From assembly GCA_002841885.1 (NCBI GenBank), contig PHBE01000021.1, positions 40,284-104,283 of the forward strand: a stretch of DNA of 64,000 nt, read 5' to 3'. The notes beneath the pieces were generated by a model that did no database searches, was not told where the DNA came from, and was given only the letters and a program-made list of their open reading frames with translations. Both the position numbers and the translations under genes were made by a program. Source of the DNA: Deltaproteobacteria bacterium HGW-Deltaproteobacteria-18 (lineage in GTDB: Bacteria > Desulfobacterota > Desulfovibrionia > Desulfovibrionales > Desulfomicrobiaceae). Shown here piece after piece: positions 28,592-36,897 of this stretch. The number at the start of each line of letters is the position of its first letter. The first letter of the stretch is position 1.

Positions 28592-29766
28592 GTTCCATTT
28601 TGATCGTGGATTCGGACGGTCAGGCTCTGACTGCCATGCAGCGCAGGCTGCGCAAGAATTTCGAGGTGCACATCGCCCTTGGCCCGCGTAGCGGTCTGCA
28701 GCGGATCAGTGAAGAGGGGCCGTATGCGCTGGTCATGGCCGAATTTTCCATGCCGGAGATGGACGGCGTCGATTTTCTGGCCGAGGCTGGCAGTTTGAAC
28801 CCCGAAAGCGCTCGCGTGCTGATGAGCCGCATTCCCCTGGATGTCTCGACTCTGTTGCGGGCGATCAATGTCGGAAAGGTCCATCACGTGCTGCCTGCAT
28901 CCTGCGAGGATGGGGCGCTCATCGACGTCGTGCAGGATGGGGTCGGCCGCTACAAGCGCATGTCGGCTTCGGTCGGGAACATGCAGGAGGTCCATGCCAT
29001 CTTCGCCAAGGCCGTGCATGAGCTTGTCTGCTGGCTGCGTGGCGATGTTCGTGGGGTTATCAGTCCATTGCTGCCCCTCCTGCGCGATCTTGGGCAGAAG
29101 GCTGGCAATCCGAAGCCCACGGTCACCGAGACCGCGCTGTTGCTCTCCATCATCGGGCTTATCATTCTGCCGCCGGCCTTGATGGAAAAAATTGTCCGCG
29201 GGCAGAAGCCCTCCGAAGACGAATTGCTTGCATTCGCGGGTCATCCGGCACACGCGGTGGAATGGGTGCGACATCTGCCGCAATTGCGGGAAGTCGCGGA
29301 TGTTCTCCGGGACTACGCCAACGCCCTGCATCTGGTTTTGCTGCCCGGGACCGCGGAACCGTTGGAGCGTCCGGCCATTTCCACGGAAGCCGCGCTCCTG
29401 GCCATGGTCATGGAATATCGGCTGGGCAGTTATGCGCAGCTGGAAAACGCCATGATACTGGATCGGATGCGCTGCAACACCTTGTATGCCAAGACCCACA
29501 TCAAAGCATTGGAAGCGGTGCTGATGGCGCACGATCAAGGCGAAGCGGAAATCGGGCTGGAGAGTTTGCAGCCGGGCATGGTGCTGAGCAGGGCCGTGGT
29601 CGGCACCCGTGACGGAGCGGACGTGGCCATGGTGCCTGAAGGCTATGAGTTGTCCCGGACGACCATTGTCTTTCTGCGGCAGTCGGCAAGGCAGGGTCAG
29701 GTCCGGGAGCCTTTTTACGTGCGAAAAATGAGCATCATTCCTCAAGAAGGTAATGATACCGTTTGA
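28588..29766 (+). CDS. Pseudo-receiver fused to degenerate HD-GYP-like domain
   Basis: A 392-residue protein. The N-terminal receiver fold (ILIVDSDGQAL) has Glu52 in VMAEFSMPEMDG where the phospho-acceptor Asp should be. The central-to-C-terminal part (~165-300) resembles RpfG-type HD-GYP: the segment around IILPPALM aligns with IGLPDSIL, and PAHAVEWVRHLPQLREVADV follows the usual helix pattern. But the metal-binding HD and HHExxDGxGYP residues are missing (VLRDYANALH in that place). It overlaps topB by ATGA. Probably a non-enzymatic regulatory protein, with signalling by interaction. The last 32 nt overlap a convergent gene. Confidence 0.8.
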   Translation: MSSILIVDSDGQALTAMQRRLRKNFEVHIALGPRSGLQRISEEGPYALVMAEFSMPEMDGVDFLAEAGSLNPESARVLMSRIPLDVSTLLRAINVGKVHHVLPASCEDGALIDVVQDGVGRYKRMSASVGNMQEVHAIFAKAVHELVCWLRGDVRGVISPLLPLLRDLGQKAGNPKPTVTETALLLSIIGLIILPPALMEKIVRGQKPSEDELLAFAGHPAHAVEWVRHLPQLREVADVLRDYANALHLVLLPGTAEPLERPAISTEAALLAMVMEYRLGSYAQLENAMILDRMRCNTLYAKTHIKALEAVLMAHDQGEAEIGLESLQPGMVLSRAVVGTRDGADVAMVPEGYELSRTTIVFLRQSARQGQVREPFYVRKMSIIPQEGNDTV

Positions 29767-30250
29767 GGTTGGAGTACGTCCATTCCAGAATCTTCTGCAT
29801 CTCCGCCGCGACAGCTTCGGTATGAACCTGGCCCTGATAATGGTTAAGATAATAGGCCAGCGTTCCCGCATCTTCCTGATATACAAGAACAATTGAATAC
29901 TGCGAGGCTATGCCCGGGCGATCCGGAAATTCGGCCTGCGTGAGCACGTGCAGGACGAACTTCTTTTTGTTCGAGACTTTGAGTTCAAAAAGCTTGCTGT
30001 CGATGACCTCTTCCTTGAGCTTGTACGAAAGCAGGGTGCCGCTCTGGTCGGAGCCCCGGCTCTGGATGTCCAGGGGAAACCTGCCTGACGAGTCTTCCTT
30101 GGGGCTGACGGCCGCCGGGATGGTCTTGGGCTGCTGTTCCTGCACGGGTTTTGCGATACCGGGCGTTGAATTGTCCTGGGTCTCGGCCCACACGGGCAAG
30201 GCGACAAGCAACACCGTCAAGATGATCAAAAGGGTCGGGGCGCATTTCAT
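29735..30250 (-). CDS. Exported protein of unknown function
   Basis: A 171-residue protein with a cleavable signal peptide (MKCAPTLLIILTVLLVALPV, cleavage near VWA-ETQ). The mature part starts with a low-complexity Pro/Gln/Lys region and ends with a compact domain (FVLHVLTQAEFPDRPGIASQ onward) that matches no family recognised here. ATG 30250 follows GAGG nine bases upstream. Its 3' end overlaps the convergent pseudo-receiver gene by 32 nt. Probably periplasmic. Confidence 0.75.
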   Translation of the reverse strand: MKCAPTLLIILTVLLVALPVWAETQDNSTPGIAKPVQEQQPKTIPAAVSPKEDSSGRFPLDIQSRGSDQSGTLLSYKLKEEVIDSKLFELKVSNKKKFVLHVLTQAEFPDRPGIASQYSIVLVYQEDAGTLAYYLNHYQGQVHTEAVAAEMQKILEWTYSNLKRYHYLLEE

Positions 30251-30599
30251 GGGAAGACCTCGTGTTGGGGATTCATCAAGTGCCATTCGAACCGGGTTCA
30301 CAGATTCATTCAGTCACATTCGGGCCGGGATCACAGATTTAATGAGCCGCACTCAGCCATCTTTTAGCCGTGGTCACGGAAATAACGCCACGACGTTTCC
30401 AAGTTTCGAAAAGAGAAAAGAAGCGGTCTTATTTGTCCATGCCATGCCTTGCTTCATAGCAAAAGAGAAGCGGCATAGGCAATGGCCTGACATTGCTCAA
30501 CCTTGGTTTTATTAAAGTTAACATAATTTTCATTATGAGACAAAATAAACTGTTTGAAAATGGACGTGATGGACGAAATGGACTGCGTTGGAAAAGCGT

Positions 30600-30634
30600 A
30601 AAAAAACCGGATCGGCGCTGCTGCGTCGATCCGG
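30600..30634 (-). terminator. Intrinsic terminator for tal (minus strand)
   Basis: Read leftward, CCGGATCG ... CGATCCGG (8-bp stem, 12-nt loop) is followed by seven T. It lies ~160 bp beyond the tal stop, so the GGAC array would form the tal 3' UTR. Confidence 0.75.
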
Positions 30635-30699
30635 TCGATCAGGATTGTTTCATCCATAACCGGCTCATGGCCCAATCATTTTAAATGTGCCGCTAGGTC

Positions 30700-30794
30700 T
30701 TGTCCATTTCGTCCGTTAGCTCCAAAGCGTCCATGGCGGTCCATTCGGTCCATAGCGTCCATTCCGGTCCATTCCGCCCATTCTAACCCATTCC
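30700..30794. repeat. GGAC(A/C)-type short tandem repeat array
   Basis: On the minus strand about nine irregular units of 9-10 bp resembling AATGGACCGG (AATGGACCGG, AATGGACGCT, ATGGACCG, AATGGACCGCC and so on). A 13-bp piece, GTCCATTTCGTCC at 30702-30714, is perfectly inverted relative to GGACGAAATGGAC at 30571-30583, flanking the tal terminator. Confidence 0.75.
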
Positions 30795-31442
30795 TCATTT
30801 CCCGCCTTTCTTCTCCCAATCCTTGAGAAACGCGGCGATGCCCTTGTCCGTCAAGGGATGGTCAATAAGCTGGGTCAGGATCTTGTACGGGACCGTTGCG
30901 ATATGCGCTCCGGCCATGGCCGCGTCCAGCACGTGCAATGGGCTTCGCACGCTGGCTGCGATGATCTGCGTGGCGAACCCGTAATTGGCGAAGATACTCA
31001 AGATCTGGTGCACCAGTTCCATGCCGTCCTGTCCGACATCGTCGAGCCGGCCCAGGAACGGGCTGACGTAGGCCGCCCCCGCCTTGGCCGCAAGCAATGC
31101 CTGGGCGGCGGAGAAAATCAGGGTCACGTTGGTCTCGATGTTCATGGATTTGAGGATGCGCACGGCTTTTAAACCTTCGGCCGTCATGGGAACCTTGACC
31201 ACGACATTGGGTCCGAACTTTATCAGTTCCTTGGCTTCACGGACCATGCCTTCGGTATCGAGCGCGATGACCTCAAGACTCACAGGCCCGGGAACCAGTT
31301 TGCAGATCTTGCCGGCGATGTCGCGCCAGTCATCCGCTTCCTTGCTCATGAGCGAGGGGTTTGTGGTCACTCCGTCCACGAGCCCCATTTCCATGGCGGC
31401 CTTGATCTCGGTCAGATTCGCGGTATCTATGAAGAATTGCAT
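30795..31442 (-). CDS. tal: Transaldolase (small FSA/TalC-type)
   Basis: A 215-residue TIM-barrel enzyme of the compact transaldolase / fructose-6-phosphate aldolase subfamily. It begins [20 protein letters not shown] and has [13 protein letters not shown] and the Schiff-base Lys in [15 protein letters not shown] (~85). It moves dihydroxyacetone units between sugar phosphates in the non-oxidative pentose phosphate pathway; FSA activity cannot be excluded. GGGGGAAG precedes ATG 31442. Monocistronic by spacing, with its terminator about 160 bp downstream. Confidence 0.94.
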   Translation of the reverse strand: MQFFIDTANLTEIKAAMEMGLVDGVTTNPSLMSKEADDWRDIAGKICKLVPGPVSLEVIALDTEGMVREAKELIKFGPNVVVKVPMTAEGLKAVRILKSMNIETNVTLIFSAAQALLAAKAGAAYVSPFLGRLDDVGQDGMELVHQILSIFANYGFATQIIAASVRSPLHVLDAAMAGAHIATVPYKILTQLIDHPLTDKGIAAFLKDWEKKGGK

Positions 31443-31605
31443 GCTTCCCCCTGGCAGGCAGCCCCGAAAAAGCGATCTGCTGCATCAGCAAAAAAACCGG
31501 ACCAATTTTATGTATGCGCATGGCCGCGCGTACTGGATTTTTTCGCTTCCTTGCATCTCACCATTTTTGAACGGCCTGAGAATTCTGAATTTTTAAGGTC
31601 GCCAG

Positions 31606-31857
31606 CTAGTCGATCATTTTCAGATATTTGTCCCGGCATTCGTAACTGCAGAAACAGCGCACTTCCTCACCGTCCTTGATCCGGATGTCCGAATCCTTGG
31701 AAACATATGTCCCGCAGACGGGATCCTTGACCAGCACGCCTTCCTTGGCCAACTTCTCTTCCTGCTTGTTTTTGACCTCTACTTTCTTCTTCTTGTCATT
31801 GGTCACGAGTTTGTAAAGGATGAAACACACGACAGCCAGAACGACAAACTTAAGCAT
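31606..31857 (-). CDS. Small membrane protein with TRASH/YHS-like metal-binding motif
   Basis: An 83-residue protein. The N-terminus is one hydrophobic span (MLKFVVLAVVCFILYKLV), then a Lys/Glu-rich linker and a Cys-rich tail with PVCGTYVSK and CFCSYECRDKYL, the spacing of TRASH/YHS-type metal-binding domains. GAGGTG precedes ATG 31857. It overlaps the end of folK by 8 nt, so it is probably co-transcribed with it. Metal handling at the membrane is inferred; the ion is unknown. Confidence 0.82.
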   Translation of the reverse strand: MLKFVVLAVVCFILYKLVTNDKKKKVEVKNKQEEKLAKEGVLVKDPVCGTYVSKDSDIRIKDGEEVRCFCSYECRDKYLKMID

Positions 31858-32386
31858 TTTCACCTCGAAAAATGGCGTTTGTGGCCTGCAGAATCCGATT
31901 CCCTTCAAGGCGATACGGAAGCCGGGACAGCCACTGTGATGGACAAAGGTCCCGGATGCGTATTTCCGGAGCCAGGTGCATGAGCGGAACGAGTACGAAC
32001 GCCCTTTCAAGCATTCGTGGGTGAGGAATCTGCAATCGGGGCGAATCCCACTCGACGTCGCCGTAGAGGAGGATGTCGATATCGATGATCCGTGGCCCCC
32101 AGTGCGCCGTGCGGACCCGGCCCATGCGCATTTCGATGTCGGCTAGGACGTCAAGCAGCTCTTCGGGGGCATACGGGGCGCGGACATCAATACGTGCCAC
32201 GCAGTTGGCGAACCAATCCTGGTCACGCATCCCCTGCGGCTCGGTCCGGAAAATCGGGGACACGGCGTCCACGCCAAGTCCGGGAGCATTGCGCAGGGCT
32301 TCGACGGCTTGCTCTACATTGGCCACCGGGTCCCCCATGTTGGACCCCAGGCCGAGATATGCGTGAGAGGCGCTTGGATTGGGCAT
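31850..32386 (-). CDS. folK: 2-amino-4-hydroxy-6-hydroxymethyldihydropteridine diphosphokinase FolK (HPPK)
   Basis: A 178-residue HPPK. It has YLGLGSNMGDP at the N-terminus, the signature GPRIIDIDILLYGD with the Mg-binding DxD, and IPHPRMLERAFVLVPL. It transfers pyrophosphate from ATP to 6-hydroxymethyl-dihydropterin in folate synthesis. No other folate gene is adjacent. The 3' end overlaps the start of the small metal-binding membrane protein gene by 8 nt. Confidence 0.95.
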   Translation of the reverse strand: MPNPSASHAYLGLGSNMGDPVANVEQAVEALRNAPGLGVDAVSPIFRTEPQGMRDQDWFANCVARIDVRAPYAPEELLDVLADIEMRMGRVRTAHWGPRIIDIDILLYGDVEWDSPRLQIPHPRMLERAFVLVPLMHLAPEIRIRDLCPSQWLSRLPYRLEGNRILQATNAIFRGENA

Positions 32387-32448
32387 TGGTTGAAAAAGCT
32401 ACCTTTTTCAGCTTGTGCAGGCAAGGGGCCAGATGTACCTTGCCGGGA

Positions 32449-33327
32449 ATGCACGAAGAAATCGACGCCTATCTCCAGCACCTGACCGTCATCCGCGGCT
32501 TGGCCGAAAAAACCGTCGCAGCTTATGGTTCGGATCTGCTTTTCTTCCGGGAATTTCTGAGCGATCTCGGCGGCAGCCTGCACCAGATAGATGAACACAC
32601 CCTCTTTCTTTATATGGTTCATCTGCGGCGCAAGGGTCTGAAAAATACGTCGATGGCCCGCAACCTCTCCAGTTTGCGTGGTTTTTTCGATTTTCTGGTG
32701 CAGGAACGCCTCCTCGCCTCCAGTCCCGCCGCCCTGCTGGACAGCCCCAAACTGGTCCGCAAGCTGCCCGAAGTCCTGTCCCGGGAGGAGGTCACCGCCC
32801 TTTTGAGCCGCCCTCTCACTAACGCCCGTCTGGGTTTTCGCGACCGGACCATGCTCGAACTGCTCTATGCCTGCGGGCTGCGCGTGTCCGAACTGGTCTC
32901 CCTTGCGATACCGGACTTTGATCCCCAGGCGGGACTGCTGCGCGTCCTCGGCAAGGGCAGCAAGGAGCGCTACGTGCCACTGCACGAGTCAGCAGTCAGT
33001 CAGCTTCTCTCATACCTGCAGCACTGGCGCCCGCTTTTCGGGCCCAAGACCGACACGGTATTTCTCAATCGCTCGGGTCTTGGCCTTTCCCGGCAGGGCG
33101 TATGGAAGCTGCTGAGCCGCTACGCGCTGGAGGCCGGGATAAACCGCCCGGTCTCGCCGCACACACTGCGCCATTCGTTTGCCACGCACCTGCTCGAGGG
33201 CGGAGCCGATCTGCGCACCCTGCAGATCCTGCTCGGCCACAGCGACATCATGGCCACGGAAATCTACACCCATGTGCAATCCGCACGCATGGCCGCCCTG
33301 CACCGCAAATTTCATCCCCGGTCCTGA
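32449..33327 (+). CDS. xerD: Tyrosine recombinase XerD-like
   Basis: A 292-residue tyrosine recombinase of chromosomal Xer length. The N-terminal SAM-like core-binding domain spans ~1-90 and the catalytic domain carries R145 (GLRVSEL), K in LGKGSKER, H238/R241 (HTLRHSF), H264 (LGHSDI) and the nucleophile Y273 (EIYTHV). It resolves chromosome dimers, normally with XerC. No integron, phage or att context lies around it, favouring a housekeeping role. It is divergent from folK and ends 1 nt before the next gene. XerC versus XerD cannot be settled from sequence alone. Confidence 0.9.
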   Translation: MHEEIDAYLQHLTVIRGLAEKTVAAYGSDLLFFREFLSDLGGSLHQIDEHTLFLYMVHLRRKGLKNTSMARNLSSLRGFFDFLVQERLLASSPAALLDSPKLVRKLPEVLSREEVTALLSRPLTNARLGFRDRTMLELLYACGLRVSELVSLAIPDFDPQAGLLRVLGKGSKERYVPLHESAVSQLLSYLQHWRPLFGPKTDTVFLNRSGLGLSRQGVWKLLSRYALEAGINRPVSPHTLRHSFATHLLEGGADLRTLQILLGHSDIMATEIYTHVQSARMAALHRKFHPRS

Positions 33328-33328
33328 C

Positions 33329-36001
33329 ATGACCCAAGACACCCCTTTCAAAACGGTCATTACCTGCCACGCCAATGCGGATTTCGACGCGCTGGCCGCC
33401 ATGATCGCGGTCAGCAAGCTCTATCCGGGAGCTGCCCTGGTCTTCCCCGGCACCCAGGAGAGCTCGCTCAAGGATTATTTTATTCAGAGCGCCATGTATC
33501 TCTTCAATTTCAAGAGCCTTAAAGACCTTGACCTGCAGGAGGTGCAGCTTCTGGTGGTCGTGGACACCAGACAGCGCTCACGGCTCGCTCACGTGGAGCC
33601 CCTCTTTGCCTTGCCGGGACTTCAGATCCATCTCTACGATCACCACCCGGCCACTGATGATGCGCTCGAAGGGAGCCTCGACGTCTTTCGGCCCTGGGGC
33701 GCGACCACCTCCATCATTGTGGAACGGCTCAAGGAAAAGTCTCTGACGGTCACCCCGGACGAGGCGACCATCATGGGCCTCGGCATCTTCGAGGACACGG
33801 GCGGGTTCACTTTCAAATCAACCACCGAGCACGATTTCGAGGCCGCGGCCTGGCTGCGGACCATGGGCATGGACCTTGACGTCATCCGCGACATCATGAG
33901 CCGCGAACTGTCCACGGAACAGATCGCCATCCTGTCCGAACTCATCGATTCCGCCACCACCCACACCATCAACGGCGTCGACATCGTCATCGCCGAGGTC
34001 GTGCTCGACACCTACGTCGGTGATTTTGCCCTGCTCACCCACAAGCTCATGGACATGGAAAACATCCGCGTGCTCTTTGCCATCGGACACATGGGCGACC
34101 GCATCCAACTCGTGGCCCGCAGCAAGGCCCAGGAAGTTGACGTGGGCGTGGTCTGCTCGTCTTTCGGCGGCGGCGGACATGCCTATGCAGCGTCGGCTTC
34201 CGTCAAGGATCGCACAATTTCTCAGGTAAAGGATGAGCTTTTTGCCCTGCTCTACTCGCTCATAAATCCCCAGATGGTGGTCAGGGATTTCATGTCTTCG
34301 CCCGTGGTTCGCATCAAGGCCGCCCAGAGCGTGGCCCAGGCGGCGGAGGTCATGATGCGTTACGGGTTCAAAGCCCTGCCCGTGGTCGAATACGCGGATC
34401 AGGTCTGCGGCATCATCGAGAACAGCGTGGCCGAAAAGGCTGTAGGGCATGGTCTTGGAGATGAGCGGGTCACGGAGTACATGCTGGAGGATTTTCATTT
34501 CGTGACCGAGGACCAGGACCTCTACCAGGTCATGGAGATCATTCTGGGGCATCGCCAGCGTCTGGTCCCGGTGCAGCGCGAACAGGAACTGGTCGGGGTC
34601 ATCACGCGCACTGACCTTATCAATCTCATGGTCCAGGAACCGGCCCGCATCCCCGAGTCCCTGCTCTCGGACAAGCGGCAGGAAAAGAATATCCGGCAGA
34701 TCTTGCTGGAGCGCCTGCCCAAGGACATCGTCTCCCTGCTCCAGCTCGCGGGGCAGACCGGACAGGAGCAGGGCGTTACGGTCTACACCGTGGGCGGGTT
34801 CGTGCGCGACATGCTGCTTGGCATTCCCAACGACGACATCGATCTTGTCGTGGAGGGCGACGGCATCGCCTTTGCCCAGAATCTCGGACGCAAGCTCGGG
34901 GCGCGGGTGCGGCCGCACCTGAAATTTCGAACAGCGGTGCTCATCCTGCCCGGCGGCCAGAAGATCGACGTGGCCACGGCCCGCCTCGAATACTACGAGT
35001 ACCCGGCCGCCCTGCCCATAGTCGAGCTCTCGTCGCTGAAGATGGACCTGTATCGCCGCGATTTTTCCATAAACACGCTGGCCATCCACCTCTGTCCGCC
35101 CCACTTCGGAAGGCTGGTGGATTTTTTCGGAGGGCAGCAGGACATCAAGGACGGGATCATCCGCGTCCTGCATTCCCTGTCCTTCGTGGAAGACCCGACG
35201 CGCATCATCCGCGCTATCCGCTTCGAGCAGCGTTTCCAGTTCAAGATCGGCGGACAGACCGAACGGCTCATAAAAAACGCCGTACGGCTGAACATCTTCC
35301 AGAAACTCTCCGGGGCGCGCATCCGCCACGAGCTGCGTCTTCTGGCCGAAGACAGCGTCCCGCTGGACGCCTTCATCCGCATGCGCGACCTGGGCCTTCT
35401 GCAGGAGATCCATCCCCTGCTCCACTTCCCGCAGACCAAGGAACCCCTGCTGGAAGGAATCGAGAAGGTCATCACCTGGTACAAGCTGCTGTTCCGAGAG
35501 CAGGCACCGGACATCTGGATCGTCTATTTTCTAGGCCTCGTGTCGGGCTTCGACACGCATCAGGTACAGGCCCTGACCTCGCGGCTGAGGTTTCCGCCCA
35601 AGCGCATCGAGCTGGTAGAATCCACCCGCCGCCAGTTGCGCTATGTCGCCATGCAGCTGGCGCAGTGGGGAAAGAACGAGGGATCCGCGGCCGACCTGTA
35701 CGACATCCTCTCTCCCCTGTCCCTGGAGGGACTGCTCTATACCATGGCCAAGCAGCGCAAGCTGGAGCTTAAAAAAGCCGTATCCCAATATCTGACTCAT
35801 TTGCAGGACGTTGGCATCCTGGTCACGGGATCGGATATCAAGGATATGGGCCTTGAACCGGGGCCGCGGTTCGCGAATATCCTGCGTGCGGTGAAGCGGG
35901 CCGTCCTGAACGAGGAAGTGCGCACCAGGGAAGAGCAGCTCAACTATGCACGGCGCATGGCCGCGTCGCTGCAAGGGCAGGAGCCCAAAGCCGTTTCTTG
36001 A
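33329..36001 (+). CDS. DHH-CBS-tRNA nucleotidyltransferase fusion (A-adding/CCA type)
   Basis: An 890-residue three-part protein. DHH phosphoesterase: HANADFDALAAM, VVVDTRQRS, YDHHPATDD (1-~150) with the DHHA1 part ending at GGGGHAYAASASV (~280). Then two CBS domains (~314-437). Then a class II tRNA nucleotidyltransferase / poly(A) polymerase: VYTVGGFVRDMLLGIPNDDI with the catalytic Asp pair (~485-505), RRDFSINTLA and VEDPTRIIRAIRFEQRF. This fusion is known in deltaproteobacteria and some other bacteria as a CCA- or A-adding enzyme with a nanoRNase-like domain; CBS domains may sense adenosine nucleotides. It starts one base after the xerD stop, suggesting coupling. Confidence 0.9.
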   Translation: MTQDTPFKTVITCHANADFDALAAMIAVSKLYPGAALVFPGTQESSLKDYFIQSAMYLFNFKSLKDLDLQEVQLLVVVDTRQRSRLAHVEPLFALPGLQIHLYDHHPATDDALEGSLDVFRPWGATTSIIVERLKEKSLTVTPDEATIMGLGIFEDTGGFTFKSTTEHDFEAAAWLRTMGMDLDVIRDIMSRELSTEQIAILSELIDSATTHTINGVDIVIAEVVLDTYVGDFALLTHKLMDMENIRVLFAIGHMGDRIQLVARSKAQEVDVGVVCSSFGGGGHAYAASASVKDRTISQVKDELFALLYSLINPQMVVRDFMSSPVVRIKAAQSVAQAAEVMMRYGFKALPVVEYADQVCGIIENSVAEKAVGHGLGDERVTEYMLEDFHFVTEDQDLYQVMEIILGHRQRLVPVQREQELVGVITRTDLINLMVQEPARIPESLLSDKRQEKNIRQILLERLPKDIVSLLQLAGQTGQEQGVTVYTVGGFVRDMLLGIPNDDIDLVVEGDGIAFAQNLGRKLGARVRPHLKFRTAVLILPGGQKIDVATARLEYYEYPAALPIVELSSLKMDLYRRDFSINTLAIHLCPPHFGRLVDFFGGQQDIKDGIIRVLHSLSFVEDPTRIIRAIRFEQRFQFKIGGQTERLIKNAVRLNIFQKLSGARIRHELRLLAEDSVPLDAFIRMRDLGLLQEIHPLLHFPQTKEPLLEGIEKVITWYKLLFREQAPDIWIVYFLGLVSGFDTHQVQALTSRLRFPPKRIELVESTRRQLRYVAMQLAQWGKNEGSAADLYDILSPLSLEGLLYTMAKQRKLELKKAVSQYLTHLQDVGILVTGSDIKDMGLEPGPRFANILRAVKRAVLNEEVRTREEQLNYARRMAASLQGQEPKAVS

Positions 36002-36093
36002 CCAAAGCGGGGCAATTCTTTAACGATTTTATGTCATTTTGTCTGTCGGACTATTTTTCGGGAAATCATCATTTTACCAGCTCTGGAGGACGT

Positions 36094-36834
36094 ATGCGTA
36101 CACGGATTGCACTTGTTTTGCTGGCTCTTTTTCTCATGGCCGGAAATGCCCTGGCCAAGGATGTCGTCTTTGCGGTGGATGCCACCTATCCGCCGATGGA
36201 GATGATTGACGCCGACAAGAACATCGTGGGCTTTGGTCCCGAGGTCGTCATGGCCATGGGCAAGGCCGGCGGATTCAACCCGATTCTCAAGAACACCGCC
36301 TGGGACGGCATCTTTGCAGGCCTTGCTTCCGGCAAGTACGACGCCATCGCTTCCTCGGTTTCCATCACCGATGAGCGCAAGCAGAACATGGATTTTACCG
36401 ATCCCTATTTTGAAGTGAAGCAGGGCGTCATCGTGCCCAAGGGCGCGGCCATCGCTTCCGTCGCCGACCTTGCCGGCAAGACCGTTGCTTCCCAGATGGG
36501 CACCACCGGGTATTTCCTGTGCAAGAAGATCGAAGGCGCCACCGCCAAGTCCTATGACGAAATCGGCCTGGCCGTGGAAGATCTGTACAATGGCCGCATC
36601 GACGCCGTCATCGCCGACGACGCCGTTGCCTCCAACTACGCCCTGCAGCATGAAATGTATTCCCAGAAGCTGACCCTGGCTTTCCTCATTGCTCCCGAAT
36701 CTCCGGAATACCTTGGTTTCGCCGTGAACAAGGGCAACAAGGAAATCGTCGAACTGATCAACTCCTCTCTGGCCGCCATCAAGGCAAACGGCGAGTACGA
36801 CAAGATCTACGCAAAATGGTTCGGAGCCAAATAA
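36094..36834 (+). CDS. Polar amino acid ABC transporter substrate-binding protein
   Basis: A 246-residue family 3 periplasmic binding protein with a signal peptide (MRTRIALVLLALFLMAGNAL, cleavage near ALA-KDV). The family blocks are FAVDATYPPMEMID, WDGIFAGLASGKYDAIASSV, FTDPYFEVKQGVIV and a C-terminal DKIYAKWFG. CTGGAGGA precedes ATG 36094. It is the first gene of a binding protein / permease / ATPase set. The exact amino acid cannot be told from sequence. Confidence 0.92.
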   Translation: MRTRIALVLLALFLMAGNALAKDVVFAVDATYPPMEMIDADKNIVGFGPEVVMAMGKAGGFNPILKNTAWDGIFAGLASGKYDAIASSVSITDERKQNMDFTDPYFEVKQGVIVPKGAAIASVADLAGKTVASQMGTTGYFLCKKIEGATAKSYDEIGLAVEDLYNGRIDAVIADDAVASNYALQHEMYSQKLTLAFLIAPESPEYLGFAVNKGNKEIVELINSSLAAIKANGEYDKIYAKWFGAK

Positions 36835-36840
36835 TGTCAT

Positions 36841-36875
36841 AACCGGGGCAACTGCCCCGGTTTTCCTTTTTTTTT
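36841..36875 (+). terminator. Intrinsic terminator/attenuator between binding protein and permease genes
   Basis: AACCGGGGC-AACT-GCCCCGGTT stem-loop followed by TTCC and nine T. Located 6 bp after the binding-protein stop within the transporter operon; likely partial read-through giving excess binding protein over membrane parts. Confidence 0.85.
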
Positions 36876-36897
36876 AGCGATTACGACAAGGCCAGTC

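Larger units (their letters stand above)
30251..30794. other. 544-bp non-coding region with repeats and a terminator
   Basis: No supported gene. It contains an imperfect 22-bp direct repeat (ATTCGAACCGGGTTCACAGA.. at 30285 and ATTCGGGCCGGGATCACAGA.. at 30318), an AT-rich stretch (30505-30555), three GGAC units on the plus strand (30560-30583), a left-going terminator (30600-30634) and a GGAC tandem array (30700-30794). A 63-codon open frame in it has no ribosome site and is not called. Confidence 0.7.

Noticed and set aside
30493..30684. 63-codon open frame in the tal-adjacent gap
   Set aside because: It overlaps the GGAC repeats and the terminator, lacks a ribosome site and has no homology pattern.
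30700..30794. GGAC array as a CRISPR array
   Set aside because: Units are 9-10 bp, there are no spacers of constant length and no cas gene.
32449..33327. Integrase of a mobile element
   Set aside because: Length and motifs fit a chromosomal Xer recombinase, and no att repeats, phage genes or integron features are nearby.
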